Source: Candidatus Woesearchaeota archaeon
Lineage (GTDB): Archaea > Nanobdellota > Nanobdellia > SCGC-AAA011-G17 > GW2011-AR20
Length of the DNA stretch: 11,460 bases
Assembly (NCBI GenBank): GCA_018302725.1
Contig: JAGVZJ010000016.1
Location: 1-11,460 of the forward strand
Direction: 5' to 3'
Made by a program: the position numbers and the translations under genes. Under the pieces are notes generated by a model. It was not told where the DNA came from. It searched no databases and worked only from the letters and a program-made list of their open reading frames with translations. Positions 1-6,764 of the stretch are shown piece after piece (within the stretch, counting starts at the first letter, position 1; each line of letters starts with the position of its first letter).

Positions 1-263
1 TCTAATTTCTCAAGCCTGTGCAGTACATTATCCAGCTTTGCATTTATTGTTTCTAACCTGCTCATAAGAAGATCTTCTCCATGAGATGGTTGATGAAAGT
101 TCTGCTGAGCCTGCCCATGTCCTAATCCCATATCTTGGTGAATGTTAAATTCAGGAGCTGCAAACTCTTCCTTACTATCTTGTTCATGCTCCTCTCCAAA
201 ATCGAATTCTCTCTCTTCAGAATCTTCTTTGTTTCTATGGAATATTTTACCAAAAAATGACAT
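1..263 (-). CDS. Coiled-coil protein, N-terminal part only (unrecognised)
   Basis: The frame is open from an ATG at 263 to the left edge, giving 87 codons with no stop; the C-terminus lies outside the window. The protein begins MSFFGKIFHRN, continues with a very acidic, low-complexity stretch (about residues 13-33, rich in Glu and Asp), then a Gln/His/Gly-rich linker (about 40-62). It ends with a leucine-heptad segment (LLMSRLETINAKLDNVLHRL, about 65-84) that looks like the start of a coiled coil. There is no signal peptide or membrane segment, so it is probably cytoplasmic. The start lies 2 bp after the stop of the upstream membrane protein gene and is preceded by a strong Shine-Dalgarno sequence embedded in that gene's last codons, so the two are an operon. 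I do not recognise the family; a cytoplasmic partner of the membrane protein is inference. Confidence 0.7.
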   Translation of the reverse strand, partial: MSFFGKIFHRNKEDSEEREFDFGEEHEQDSKEEFAAPEFNIHQDMGLGHGQAQQNFHQPSHGEDLLMSRLETINAKLDNVLHRLEKL

Positions 264-265
264 TT

Positions 266-1531
266 TTACCTCCCCTCTAATATTTGTAATATGTTCACTA
301 AAGCTTCTTTCATCATTTCTAAAGCAAATTTACCCTCCCTAATTGTATCATCATTAAGTTCAACAGCATTAGTATAGCCTTTACATACCCTTTCAAACTC
401 AGCAACACCAGCCATTAGTTGCGATAACCACCTATTAATTTCAGAGTCAGATGTTCTTCTCAACCCGTTTATCACTTTGTTAATTTTACTGATAAGTCTT
501 TTTTTGCCAATTCTAGAAGTGATTATTCCACGAACATCTTTTAATGCATTATAGGTCGCTGTTTCAGCTATATTAACCCCTTTCAAGTTTCTTCTTTCTG
601 ATCTTAATTTTTCTCTCCCTGCCGTAGTCTCTCCTCTTGCTCTCCTGCTTGTTTCTAAAGTATCTCTTGCATTAGTAACATCTTCTCTTACCTCATTATA
701 TCTTTCAGCAAGCTCACCACTAGCTCCGCCAAAAGTTTTTATGAAAACACCATCTATAAATAACCAAATAAGCATTAAATACCCCAGACCTGCGATTATC
801 CATACAGCGCCAGAAAGACTTTCGTTCATTCCACTATCAAGTCCTTCTAAAATGTAGCTAAGTATGAAAACTAAACCTAATGCAAATATCCCTTTCAAGA
901 ATGATTCAAATTTATTGTCGGCATCCCATTTATGCAGACCATACAGCACCCCTATCAGAAATCCCATAATCAAGAAAATTGGAACTGCATTTGATAATCT
1001 CTCTGCAACTTCGGAAGGCAATAACGCAACTCCCAAGATAGAGATTAAGGCTGCAACTAATGTAGCTGCTCTTTCATTTCCACCTTCATCACCCTTTTTA
1101 AAAATCCTTTTACATACAGGGAGAATAAAAAAGAATACAATAACAAAAAGAGTGAGTTTTGTTGCAATAATTGAATTGTTACCAAACACTTTTAGTAATG
1201 GGTCTAAAAATCCTTTAAAAATCAAGTCAAATATACTGCTAATACTGTCTCCTATACTTCGGATAGCACTATCTGGTATTCCCGCAGGCGCCCCTGTAAT
1301 TGAATTGCTGCCTAAACTACTTGTAACCAACCCAGTATAATCATAGTCTAAAGCATCAAAAAAGATCATTCCCCCAATCAAAACTAATAAGATAACTATA
1401 ACCTCTCTTGTAAACACCTTTTCTTTTAGGGGATTGTAAACATCATTTGCTCTTGAAAACCAGCTGCTTCTATCAGAACTTCTTCTAGAAATAACTCTCC
1501 TTCTACTAGATCTATTCCTCTTTTTCATCAT
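266..1531 (-). CDS. Six-TM integral membrane protein with cytoplasmic coiled-coil tail (unrecognised)
   Basis: A 421-residue protein whose function I do not recognise. The N-terminus (1-42) is strongly basic and Arg/Ser-rich, so it should be cytoplasmic. Predicted membrane segments are about 43-61, 120-139, 154-172, 182-199, 212-230 and 241-263. A roughly 58-residue outer loop lies between the first two and includes an amphipathic stretch (about 86-116). The positive-inside rule agrees (KRIFKK at 141-146 after TM2), giving N-in and C-in topology. The tail (264-421) is soluble, highly charged and probably helical or coiled coil, with Arg/Glu-rich repeats around 278-315. The start has two adjacent in-frame ATGs (1531 and 1528); the TATA spacing fits either. 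It heads an operon with the coiled-coil gene. A polytopic channel or secretion-type component (VirB6/TrbL-like in general architecture only) is conceivable but unproven. Confidence 0.75.
   Translation of the reverse strand: MMKKRNRSSRRRVISRRSSDRSSWFSRANDVYNPLKEKVFTREVIVILLVLIGGMIFFDALDYDYTGLVTSSLGSNSITGAPAGIPDSAIRSIGDSISSIFDLIFKGFLDPLLKVFGNNSIIATKLTLFVIVFFFILPVCKRIFKKGDEGGNERAATLVAALISILGVALLPSEVAERLSNAVPIFLIMGFLIGVLYGLHKWDADNKFESFLKGIFALGLVFILSYILEGLDSGMNESLSGAVWIIAGLGYLMLIWLFIDGVFIKTFGGASGELAERYNEVREDVTNARDTLETSRRARGETTAGREKLRSERRNLKGVNIAETATYNALKDVRGIITSRIGKKRLISKINKVINGLRRTSDSEINRWLSQLMAGVAEFERVCKGYTNAVELNDDTIREGKFALEMMKEALVNILQILEGR
268..275 (-). promoter_or_regulatory. Shine-Dalgarno site for the left-edge gene
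   Basis: On the minus strand the bases read GGGGAGGT, followed four bases later by the ATG at 263. It overlaps the last codons (Glu-Gly-Arg-stop) of the upstream gene. It is the only clear, strong ribosome binding site I see in the window. This fits the usual archaeal pattern of SD use for downstream genes and leaderless first genes. Confidence 0.65.
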
Positions 1532-1551
1532 TCTCTTTAAACCATAAAGAA

Positions 1552-1559
1552 TATATAAA
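1552..1559. promoter_or_regulatory. Shared bidirectional TATA box
   Basis: The bases read TATATAAA on the plus strand and TTTATATA on the minus strand. The centre (1555.5) is 24.5 bp from the first base of the divergent ATGs at 1531 (minus) and 1580 (plus). A purine-rich BRE-like AAAGAA (1546-1551) precedes it for the plus direction; the minus-direction flank (GTAAGG) is a weaker match. No other TATA-like element lies in the 48-bp gap, so both genes probably use this one, giving leaderless transcripts. Confidence 0.6.
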
Positions 1560-1579
1560 CCTTACCCCAACGAGAAGAT

Positions 1580-2392
1580 ATGGCCTCCTTAAAAGCGTCT
1601 TTAATAGGCAAAGTTCCAGGGAAATTAGCCAGTTTGCTACCAGTATCTTTTGACCAGATAGGATCTATAGCCTTATTTAACGATTTTCCAAAAGAGCTAA
1701 AAAAATATGAAAAACTAATAGGAAACCAATTAATAAAATTAAACAAGAATATAACAACTGTAGCGATAAAATCAAAAAAATTCTCAGGAAAATACAGGCT
1801 GCAAAAAGTAAGGACCATAGCAGGAAAAAAAACAAAAGAAACAATCCATAAGGAAAACGGACTCACATTTAAGTTAAACATAGAAAAAACATATTTCTCT
1901 CCAAGAACAGGAAGTGAAAGATTAAGAATAGCCTCAAAAATAAAACCAAAAGAGTCAGTCTTAGTAATGTTCTCAGGAATAGGACCTTTTTCAGTACTTG
2001 CAGCAAAAAAAGCAAAAGAGGTTTACGCAGTTGAAATCAATCCTTCTGCGCATAAATATGCACTGGAAAATATCAAACTAAACAAGGCAAAAAATTTAAA
2101 ATCATACAAAGGAGATGTAAGCACGATCCTTCCAAAATTAAAAAAGAAATTTAATAGAATAATAATGCCTCTCCCCACAGATTCAGAATCTTACCTGTCT
2201 TTAGCTTTAAAATATTTAAAGACAAAAGGAATAATCCACTTTTATGATTTTTCAAGAGAAGAAATTTTTCCGGAATATTCCATTAAAAAAATAAAAAAAC
2301 ACTGTAAAAGATTTAAAGTATTAAGCAAGGTAAAATGCGGGAATTATTCCCCTGGAACCTGCAGAGTTTGTATAGATTTTCAGCCCTTATAA
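1580..2392 (+). CDS. trm5: Trm5-type tRNA (guanine37-N1)-methyltransferase
   Basis: A class I SAM-dependent methyltransferase of the Trm5/TYW2 family. It would act on G37 next to the anticodon, where m1G prevents frameshifting and, in archaea, starts wyosine synthesis. Visible motifs are LPVSFDQIGSIALF (20-33, start of the D2 region), a basic RTIAGK followed by ENGLTFKLNIEKTYFSPR (about 78-109), GSERLRIA (111-118), SAM motif I VLVMFSGIGPFSV (127-139), motif II YAVEIN (149-154), and IMPLP (195-199) at the position of the catalytic NLP-type motif. The C-terminus has YSPGTCRVCIDF (256-267). At 270 residues it lacks the N-terminal D1 domain of longer Trm5 proteins. The length would also suit the acp-transferase Taw2, but the Pro-rich IMPLP argues for Trm5. 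Leaderless start from the shared TATA. The 3' end overlaps rlmE by 13 bp convergently; a seven-T run at 2424-2430 could end its transcript. Confidence 0.85.
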   Translation: MASLKASLIGKVPGKLASLLPVSFDQIGSIALFNDFPKELKKYEKLIGNQLIKLNKNITTVAIKSKKFSGKYRLQKVRTIAGKKTKETIHKENGLTFKLNIEKTYFSPRTGSERLRIASKIKPKESVLVMFSGIGPFSVLAAKKAKEVYAVEINPSAHKYALENIKLNKAKNLKSYKGDVSTILPKLKKKFNRIIMPLPTDSESYLSLALKYLKTKGIIHFYDFSREEIFPEYSIKKIKKHCKRFKVLSKVKCGNYSPGTCRVCIDFQPL

Positions 2393-2940
2393 CCGCAAGC
2401 GACTATATAGATTTCCTTGCTCCTTTTTTTGGAAGTCTGAGGTTTGTAAATTTTTGCAAAAGAAAATTTTTTTCTTACAGTGCTATACAAGTCATCTGTA
2501 TATCTGCTTTGAAAAACTTTCACCAGGAAATTCCCATTTTTTTTAAGGACCCTTTCAGCAATTACAAAAGCTCTTGCACTCAACTTATATGACCTAAGTG
2601 TGTCTAAATCTAATCTTCCTGATGTATTCGGGGCCATATCACTTATTACAACATCAAACTCACCATAAGACTCTATTTTTTCAAGAACACTTCCCTCTGT
2701 AACATCTCCTATAATAGTCTCTGCTCCATCAATTTCAGTTTTTCTTAAATCTACTCCTACAACAAAAGCCTTAAACCTTAAGCAAGCTTGCAGCCAGCTT
2801 CCTGGCCAGCATCCAAGATCAAGAACTCTATCCCCTTTTTTAATCAACCTGTACTTGTTGTTTATAGCAAATAGCTTGTAGACGCTTCTTGCTTTATAGC
2901 CTTCTCTCTTTGCTCTTATGGTAGTCTTGTCTTTCTTCAT
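2380..2940 (-). CDS. rlmE: RlmE/FtsJ-family rRNA 2'-O-methyltransferase
   Basis: A 186-residue FtsJ/RrmJ-like enzyme that transfers a methyl group from SAM to a ribose 2'-OH. In the characterised bacterial member the target is U2552 in the 23S rRNA A-loop. The fold motifs are clear: RSVYKL (19-23), SAM motif I LDLGCWPGSW (40-49), acidic VGVDL (61-65), SDMAP (100-104), FLVKVF (138-143) and SKEIYIV (174-180). These supply the K-D-K-E catalytic tetrad as K22, D101, K141 and E176. Length matches the bacterial enzyme's catalytic core, with no extra TRAM domain. Motif I has CWPGSW where the E. coli enzyme has AAPGGW. The start overlaps the herA-like stop as ATGA, so translation is probably coupled, and the pair shares the herA promoter. 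An archaeal tRNA target (Trm7-like) is less likely but not excluded. Confidence 0.88.
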   Translation of the reverse strand: MKKDKTTIRAKREGYKARSVYKLFAINNKYRLIKKGDRVLDLGCWPGSWLQACLRFKAFVVGVDLRKTEIDGAETIIGDVTEGSVLEKIESYGEFDVVISDMAPNTSGRLDLDTLRSYKLSARAFVIAERVLKKNGNFLVKVFQSRYTDDLYSTVRKKFSFAKIYKPQTSKKRSKEIYIVACGYKG

Positions 2941-4229
2941 TCTTCAAATAATTTCTTCTTTATTTTGACAGCTGAAGGAGCATCTCCACCATGCCAGCTC
3001 ATCTTAGGCCTGACTTGTATAGAGAATATTCTTTCATTATTGTCATCAAGAACTATAGCACTTCCTTTGCTGCTCGGCAAATCATTAAGATAAGATAAAA
3101 TATCTCCTATTAGATAAGTCTGCATTATTGTATTCAAAGCTTCAATATCAAACTGTGCAGTAATCCTGTGACTTATCACAATATCCGACTGGGTCATAAC
3201 ATCTTTATGAATCTCTCCGGGCTGCTGTGTTGCCAATACCATGCTTATTCCAGGCTGCCTTCCCTCTCTCAACAATCTCACTAAAGAGTCAGAAGCAGCA
3301 GTCTTCTCTGTTCTTGGCAAGAATTCATGCGCCTCATCAATAACCAGCCAGATCAGAGGAGATTGTTTTCTTTCATCACCGTAAAAACTTCCACTCTCCT
3401 TGATATCCATTACTTCCTCTTTTTTTCTCTCATCAACTCTTTCACTTAACAACTTCTTCCCTAATAATCCCACAACTAAGTTTTTAACATTCCAATCTTC
3501 ATAGCAGCTAACATCTAAAATAACAGATTTTCCCGGAATTACAAAATCCTTAAGGTCCATTCCCTCCTCATCAAAAATTCCTAAGTTTTTAGCAGCTTCA
3601 AATCGGTTGATCAAAGCATATCTCACATGATGCTCAGTTTTATCATCATGCTCAACAAAACTAAGTATGTCATCAATATCATAATTGCCGCTTAGTTCTC
3701 CAATAACCCTCTCAATTAAAACACCCATTGCACTGGTGATATCAACATTAAACACCTTACACCAATCCTCAGCTCTTAAATCTCCCGGTTTAAACGAAAA
3801 AGAGAAATCTGCTGCAATTCCTTTTTCCTTATATTCTTTTAGTTTCCCTTTTGGAACAAATACTTTCACATCAAATCCTCTCTCTTCCATTCCCCATTCT
3901 CTGACCTCATCTTTCTGCTTTTCATTCGGATATTTCATGCTCCAGAATATGCCCATAGTATCAATTATTATAACTGAGATTCTGTTTCTAGTTTCTTCAT
4001 CCAGTTTAGACATCTCTTCCGCTATAACAGAAATTGAGTAACTTTTTCCAGATCCCCTCTTACCGGCAATAAGTATCACATGGCTTTTATTCACATCAAG
4101 ATAAACTTTATTGCTCAATGAAGTTTCATTCTCCATCTTAACATAACTTTTTCCAAGATAAAGAAGTCCTTTTTTGCCTAGTTCTAAGCTATCTTTTTTA
4201 TCTCTTCCTATTATAATATCCTGAGCCAT
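2937..4229 (-). CDS. HerA-like DUF87-family ATPase
   Basis: A 430-residue P-loop ATPase of the HerA/FtsK superfamily, whose members are hexameric DNA pumps; archaeal HerA works with NurA nuclease in end resection. The Walker A is GKRGSGKS (56-63), Walker B is LIWLVIDEAHEF (292-303), followed by LLREGRQPG (319-327), sensor-like LATQQ (332-336), and SHRIT (353-357), where an arginine finger is expected. A middle region (about 75-285) carries the family insert. Walker A lies only 55 residues from the N-terminus, so the HAS-barrel of canonical HerA is missing or reduced to about 45 residues (GLLYLGK...KMENETSL). No nurA is in the window. It leads a two-gene operon with rlmE. The start is supported by a TATA box 25 bp upstream. 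I am confident of the superfamily, less of the partner or DNA role. Confidence 0.85.
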   Translation of the reverse strand: MAQDIIIGRDKKDSLELGKKGLLYLGKSYVKMENETSLSNKVYLDVNKSHVILIAGKRGSGKSYSISVIAEEMSKLDEETRNRISVIIIDTMGIFWSMKYPNEKQKDEVREWGMEERGFDVKVFVPKGKLKEYKEKGIAADFSFSFKPGDLRAEDWCKVFNVDITSAMGVLIERVIGELSGNYDIDDILSFVEHDDKTEHHVRYALINRFEAAKNLGIFDEEGMDLKDFVIPGKSVILDVSCYEDWNVKNLVVGLLGKKLLSERVDERKKEEVMDIKESGSFYGDERKQSPLIWLVIDEAHEFLPRTEKTAASDSLVRLLREGRQPGISMVLATQQPGEIHKDVMTQSDIVISHRITAQFDIEALNTIMQTYLIGDILSYLNDLPSSKGSAIVLDDNNERIFSIQVRPKMSWHGGDAPSAVKIKKKLFEE

Positions 4230-4250
4230 ATAGTGTTGAAGAATAAACTT

Positions 4251-4258
4251 GATATAAA
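4251..4258 (-). promoter_or_regulatory. TATA box of the herA-like/rlmE operon
   Basis: The minus strand reads TTTATATC, centred 25.5 bp before the ATG at 4229. This implies a leaderless transcript. The divergent htpX promoter lies 26 bp further right, so the two promoters share an 84-bp intergenic region. Confidence 0.55.
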
Positions 4259-4283
4259 CTTTTTTGTTTTGAGGATAATTAAG

Positions 4284-4291
4284 TTTTTAAA
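4284..4291 (+). promoter_or_regulatory. TATA box of htpX
   Basis: The bases read TTTTTAAA, centred 26.5 bp before the ATG at 4314. An AT-rich, purine-containing stretch precedes it. The spacing implies a leaderless htpX mRNA. Sequence quality is modest because the region is AT-rich throughout. Confidence 0.45.
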
Positions 4292-4313
4292 GCTATAACC
4301 TTTAGTTTAACAG

Positions 4314-5162
4314 ATGTTCAACCAGTTTAAAACAGTAATCTTGCTTGGAGCATTATCTGGTCTATTATTACTTATAGGTCAGCTAGTTGGAGGAGCCTCT
4401 GGATTAACAGTAGCATTAGTCCTAGCCATAATCATGAATGTTGGTTCTTACTTCTTTTCCCATAAACTAGTCCTGGCCATGTACAGAGCAAAAGAAGCTC
4501 CAAAGTCTCAATTTCCTGATCTGCATCATTCAGTTGAAGAAGCAGCAAAAGCTGCAGGAATTCCAAAACCAAAAGTTTACATTGTTCCTTCAGAAAATCC
4601 AAATGCTTTTGCAACAGGTCCTAATTATAAAAATTCAGTTGTTGCAGTTACGCAAGGAATATTAAACTTATTATCAAAAGAGGAGTTAAAAGGTGTTATA
4701 GCACATGAAATTTCCCATATAAAAAACAGGGATATGCTAATCTCAACAATAGCAGCAACAATTGCCTCAGTTATTTCATATATCGCTTTTATGGCAAGAT
4801 TTGCAGCATTATTCGGCGGGATGAAGGGAGATAAAGAAGGTCAAAATATCTTTGAATTGCTGGCTTTAGCAATCATAGCTCCGCTTGTTGCAATGCTAAT
4901 CCAATTAGCCATTTCCAGATCAAGAGAGTATATAGCAGATGAAACAGGAGCAAAGTTAATTAAGAATCCCTCTTCATTAGCCAACGCATTGTTAAAACTG
5001 GAATCCCAGGGAAAGCATAATCCCATGAGGCTGGGTAGTAATTCCACAAATCATATGATGATAGTAAACCCTTTTAGGGGCAAACAAGCATTTGTCAGCT
5101 TGTTTATGACTCATCCTCCAATAAGTGAGAGGGTAAAGAGGCTAAAAGAATTAAAAATTTAA
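4314..5162 (+). CDS. htpX: HtpX-type membrane zinc metalloprotease
   Basis: A 282-residue M48 family protease that degrades misfolded membrane proteins with a cytoplasmic active site. The zinc motif HEISH is at 131-135 (catalytic E132), and the third zinc ligand is most likely E205 in SRSREYIADE (201-210). Membrane segments are about 7-26, 31-49, 142-168 and 178-200. Conserved family blocks are also present: PKVYIVPSENPNAFATG (86-102), VAVTQGIL (110-117) and the C-terminal THPPISERVKRL (266-277). Length and domain order match bacterial and archaeal HtpX, and nothing is missing. It stands alone on the plus strand, divergent from herA and convergent with metK (14-bp gap). No heat-shock operator is evident in the short upstream region. 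Confidence 0.95.
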   Translation: MFNQFKTVILLGALSGLLLLIGQLVGGASGLTVALVLAIIMNVGSYFFSHKLVLAMYRAKEAPKSQFPDLHHSVEEAAKAAGIPKPKVYIVPSENPNAFATGPNYKNSVVAVTQGILNLLSKEELKGVIAHEISHIKNRDMLISTIAATIASVISYIAFMARFAALFGGMKGDKEGQNIFELLALAIIAPLVAMLIQLAISRSREYIADETGAKLIKNPSSLANALLKLESQGKHNPMRLGSNSTNHMMIVNPFRGKQAFVSLFMTHPPISERVKRLKELKI

Positions 5163-5166
5163 AAAG
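5145..5166 (-). terminator. Candidate poly-U terminator of metK
   Basis: Just past the metK stop the minus strand carries closely spaced T-runs (CTTTTTAAATTTTTAATTC, then another TTTT), typical of archaeal U-tract termination without a hairpin. It overlaps the last codons of htpX on the opposite strand. The call rests on composition only. Confidence 0.35.
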
Positions 5167-5176
5167 CTCTAACATT

Positions 5177-6370
5177 CTAAACAAAGGCTCGTTTTAATTC
5201 ACCTACTCTATCTGTTCTTTCCCATGTGAAAAATCCCCTTTCTGTTTCTCTACCAAAGTGTCCATACACCGCAGTAGGTGAATATATTGGTCTTCTCAGG
5301 TCTAATATCTTTATTATGGAAGAAGGCCTAAAATCAAACATTTCTCTTACAACTCTTTCTATTTTTTTCTCATCCACAGGAGATGTACCAAAAGTTTCTA
5401 CAGCAAAATCATCAGGTTGAGAAGAGCCTATAGTAAATGCAAATCTAACTTCGCATCTTTCAGCTAAACCAGCAACAACGATGTTCTTAGCAATATAACG
5501 AGCAAAGTAAGCAGCACTTCTGTCAACCTTAGTCGGATCTTTTCCTGAAAAAGCTCCACCCCCATGCCTAGCAACACCCCCATAAGTATCAACTATTATT
5601 TTTCTTCCTGTTAATCCAGAATCTCCCTCTGGTCCGCCAACAACAAATTTTCCAGTGCCATTAACAATTGTAATATCTCTTAACCGAGTTTCTAAAAGAT
5701 TGTGTGGAATTGTAGGTTCAACTACCTCTTCCAAAATCCAGTTCCTCAATCCAGGAAGATCTCTATCTGCATGTTGGGCAGCAATACTAACTTTTTTTAC
5801 ATAAGGAACTCCATTGTCTCTATATCCTATTGTAACTTGCGACTTTCCATCAGGTCCTAAAAAATCCAGTTTCTTATATTTTCTAAGATTACTTAGCCTT
5901 GCTACTAAATCATGCGCCAGTTTTATAGACCAAGGCATTAAAACATCTGTTTCATTATCAGCATATCCATACATCAGACCCTGATCTCCAGCTCCTTGTT
6001 CTTTTTCTCCTCTAGGATCCACACCAATTGCAATATCTGGGCTTTGTCTTGTTATGTTTACGTGAAGTTTAAATCTCTCAGAACTAAAACCTGCCCAGTC
6101 CCCATCATATCCTATGCTTTCTAGAGTCCCTCTTACAACTTTTCTAAAATCTAAATTCGCACCAGTAGTTATTTCCCCCATAAGATAAACTTGTGGCATT
6201 AATGTGCCAAACAAATTTCTTTTAGCTTTAACCATAGACTCACAAGCAACTCTAGAATTAGGATCTTGTCTCAAACATTCATCTAAAACAGCATCAGAAA
6301 TCTGATCACAAACTTTATCAGGATGACCTTCAGTAACACTTTCAGAAGTAAGAGTCCTTTCTTTTCTCAT
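5177..6370 (-). CDS. metK: S-adenosylmethionine synthetase, bacterial MetK type
   Basis: Makes SAM from methionine and ATP with release of phosphate and pyrophosphate. This is the bacterial/eukaryotic family, not the divergent archaeal MAT (COG1812). Diagnostic motifs are ESVTEGHPDKV (10-20), GAGDQGLMYGYA (126-137), GRKIIVDTYGG (255-265), GGGAFSGKDPTKVDRSAAY (270-288) and ARYIAKNIV (290-298). GHPDK supplies ATP-binding residues, GAGDQG is the first family signature and GGGAFSGKD the phosphate-binding loop. At 397 residues it is full length. Compared with E. coli MetK from memory, about nine residues are inserted between VKA (47-49) and GEITT (65-69). It follows ssb on the same strand with a 46-bp gap holding its own TATA-like element. 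It supplies SAM to enzymes such as Trm5 and RlmE nearby. The bacterial type in an archaeal setting suggests ancient transfer, though codon use looks like the neighbours. Confidence 0.96.
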   Translation of the reverse strand: MRKERTLTSESVTEGHPDKVCDQISDAVLDECLRQDPNSRVACESMVKAKRNLFGTLMPQVYLMGEITTGANLDFRKVVRGTLESIGYDGDWAGFSSERFKLHVNITRQSPDIAIGVDPRGEKEQGAGDQGLMYGYADNETDVLMPWSIKLAHDLVARLSNLRKYKKLDFLGPDGKSQVTIGYRDNGVPYVKKVSIAAQHADRDLPGLRNWILEEVVEPTIPHNLLETRLRDITIVNGTGKFVVGGPEGDSGLTGRKIIVDTYGGVARHGGGAFSGKDPTKVDRSAAYFARYIAKNIVVAGLAERCEVRFAFTIGSSQPDDFAVETFGTSPVDEKKIERVVREMFDFRPSSIIKILDLRRPIYSPTAVYGHFGRETERGFFTWERTDRVGELKRAFV

Positions 6371-6392
6371 AACAAAAAAGATTCAGATGTTT

Positions 6393-6402
6393 TATTTAAA
6401 AA
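6393..6402 (-). promoter_or_regulatory. TATA-like element of metK
   Basis: The minus strand reads TTTTTAAATA, centred about 27 bp before the ATG at 6370, in the 46-bp gap after ssb. The T-run could equally serve as the ssb terminator, or do both. The gap is too short and too simple to hold a SAM riboswitch. Confidence 0.4.
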
Positions 6403-6416
6403 TTTAGATTATAGAA

Positions 6417-6740
6417 TTATTCTTTCTTATTGCTATCTTTAGAGCCTTTTCCGTTAAGCACCTCTAATTTTCCAAATCTACCCGCAGTTAATTGTTTCTC
6501 TCCCTGGAATTCATTACAATAACCATTAGTAACCTTAACCGTGTCCCCTACATTAACCTTGTCTACTTCATCATTCCACAGAGTTAATTTTATCTTGCCA
6601 GAATCATCTTCTACTTCTGCATTGCAAACTCTGCCTGTTTGTCCAAACTTTTCAAAGGTTCTTGGTTCATCTTTAGAAACAACCTTAGCTTCTACTTCTA
6701 TTTTTCCTTGTCTTGGCTTTATCTCAGATATTTTATCCAT
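6417..6740 (-). CDS. ssb: Single-OB-fold SSB/RPA-like ssDNA-binding protein
   Basis: A 107-residue OB-fold protein very like the crenarchaeal (Sulfolobus) SSB and the human SOSS-B/hSSB family. It would coat single-stranded DNA during replication and repair. The core motifs are ISEIKPRQG (near 4-12), the strand EVEAKVVSKDEPRTF, AEVEDDSGKIKLTLWND (about 42-58), VGDTVKVTNGYCNEFQGEKQ (65-84) and LTAGRFGKLEVL (85-96). The C-terminus is a short, charged, Gly/Ser/Lys-rich tail rather than the long glycine- and arginine-rich tail of Sulfolobus SSB. The longer frame starts at 6764, but that ATG abuts the TATA box (6765-6772). The ATG at 6740 lies 28 bp beyond it and matches the N-terminus of Sulfolobus SSB, so I chose 6740. 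It is followed by metK on the same strand. Confidence 0.85.
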   Translation of the reverse strand: MDKISEIKPRQGKIEVEAKVVSKDEPRTFEKFGQTGRVCNAEVEDDSGKIKLTLWNDEVDKVNVGDTVKVTNGYCNEFQGEKQLTAGRFGKLEVLNGKGSKDSNKKE

Positions 6741-6764
6741 GTGTATGTGAGGTTTAACAAACAT

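Noticed and set aside
864..1340. A 158-codon frame on the plus strand
   Set aside because: It is antisense to the six-TM membrane protein, with no promoter, no SD and no recognisable domain.
266..1531. Assignment of the six-TM protein to the VirB6/TrbL secretion family
   Set aside because: Only general architecture (polytopic with a charged soluble tail) is similar; no conserved motif or neighbouring secretion ATPase is visible in the window.
1537..1881. A 114-codon hydrophobic frame on the minus strand
   Set aside because: It is antisense to the well-supported trm5 gene. Its hydrophobicity comes from reading the complement of Lys-rich codons, and it spans the shared promoter boundary.
2335..2592. 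An 85-codon plus-strand frame running across the trm5/rlmE junction
   Set aside because: It overlaps two strongly supported genes in other frames and has no family signature.
3685..4041. A 118-codon frame on the plus strand
   Set aside because: It lies entirely antisense to the HerA-like ATPase, whose Walker motifs secure the minus-strand reading.
6371..6416. Possible SAM riboswitch before metK
   Set aside because: Only 46 bp separate ssb and metK, and the bases are a simple AT-rich promoter with predicted leaderless transcription. No aptamer-like stems are present.
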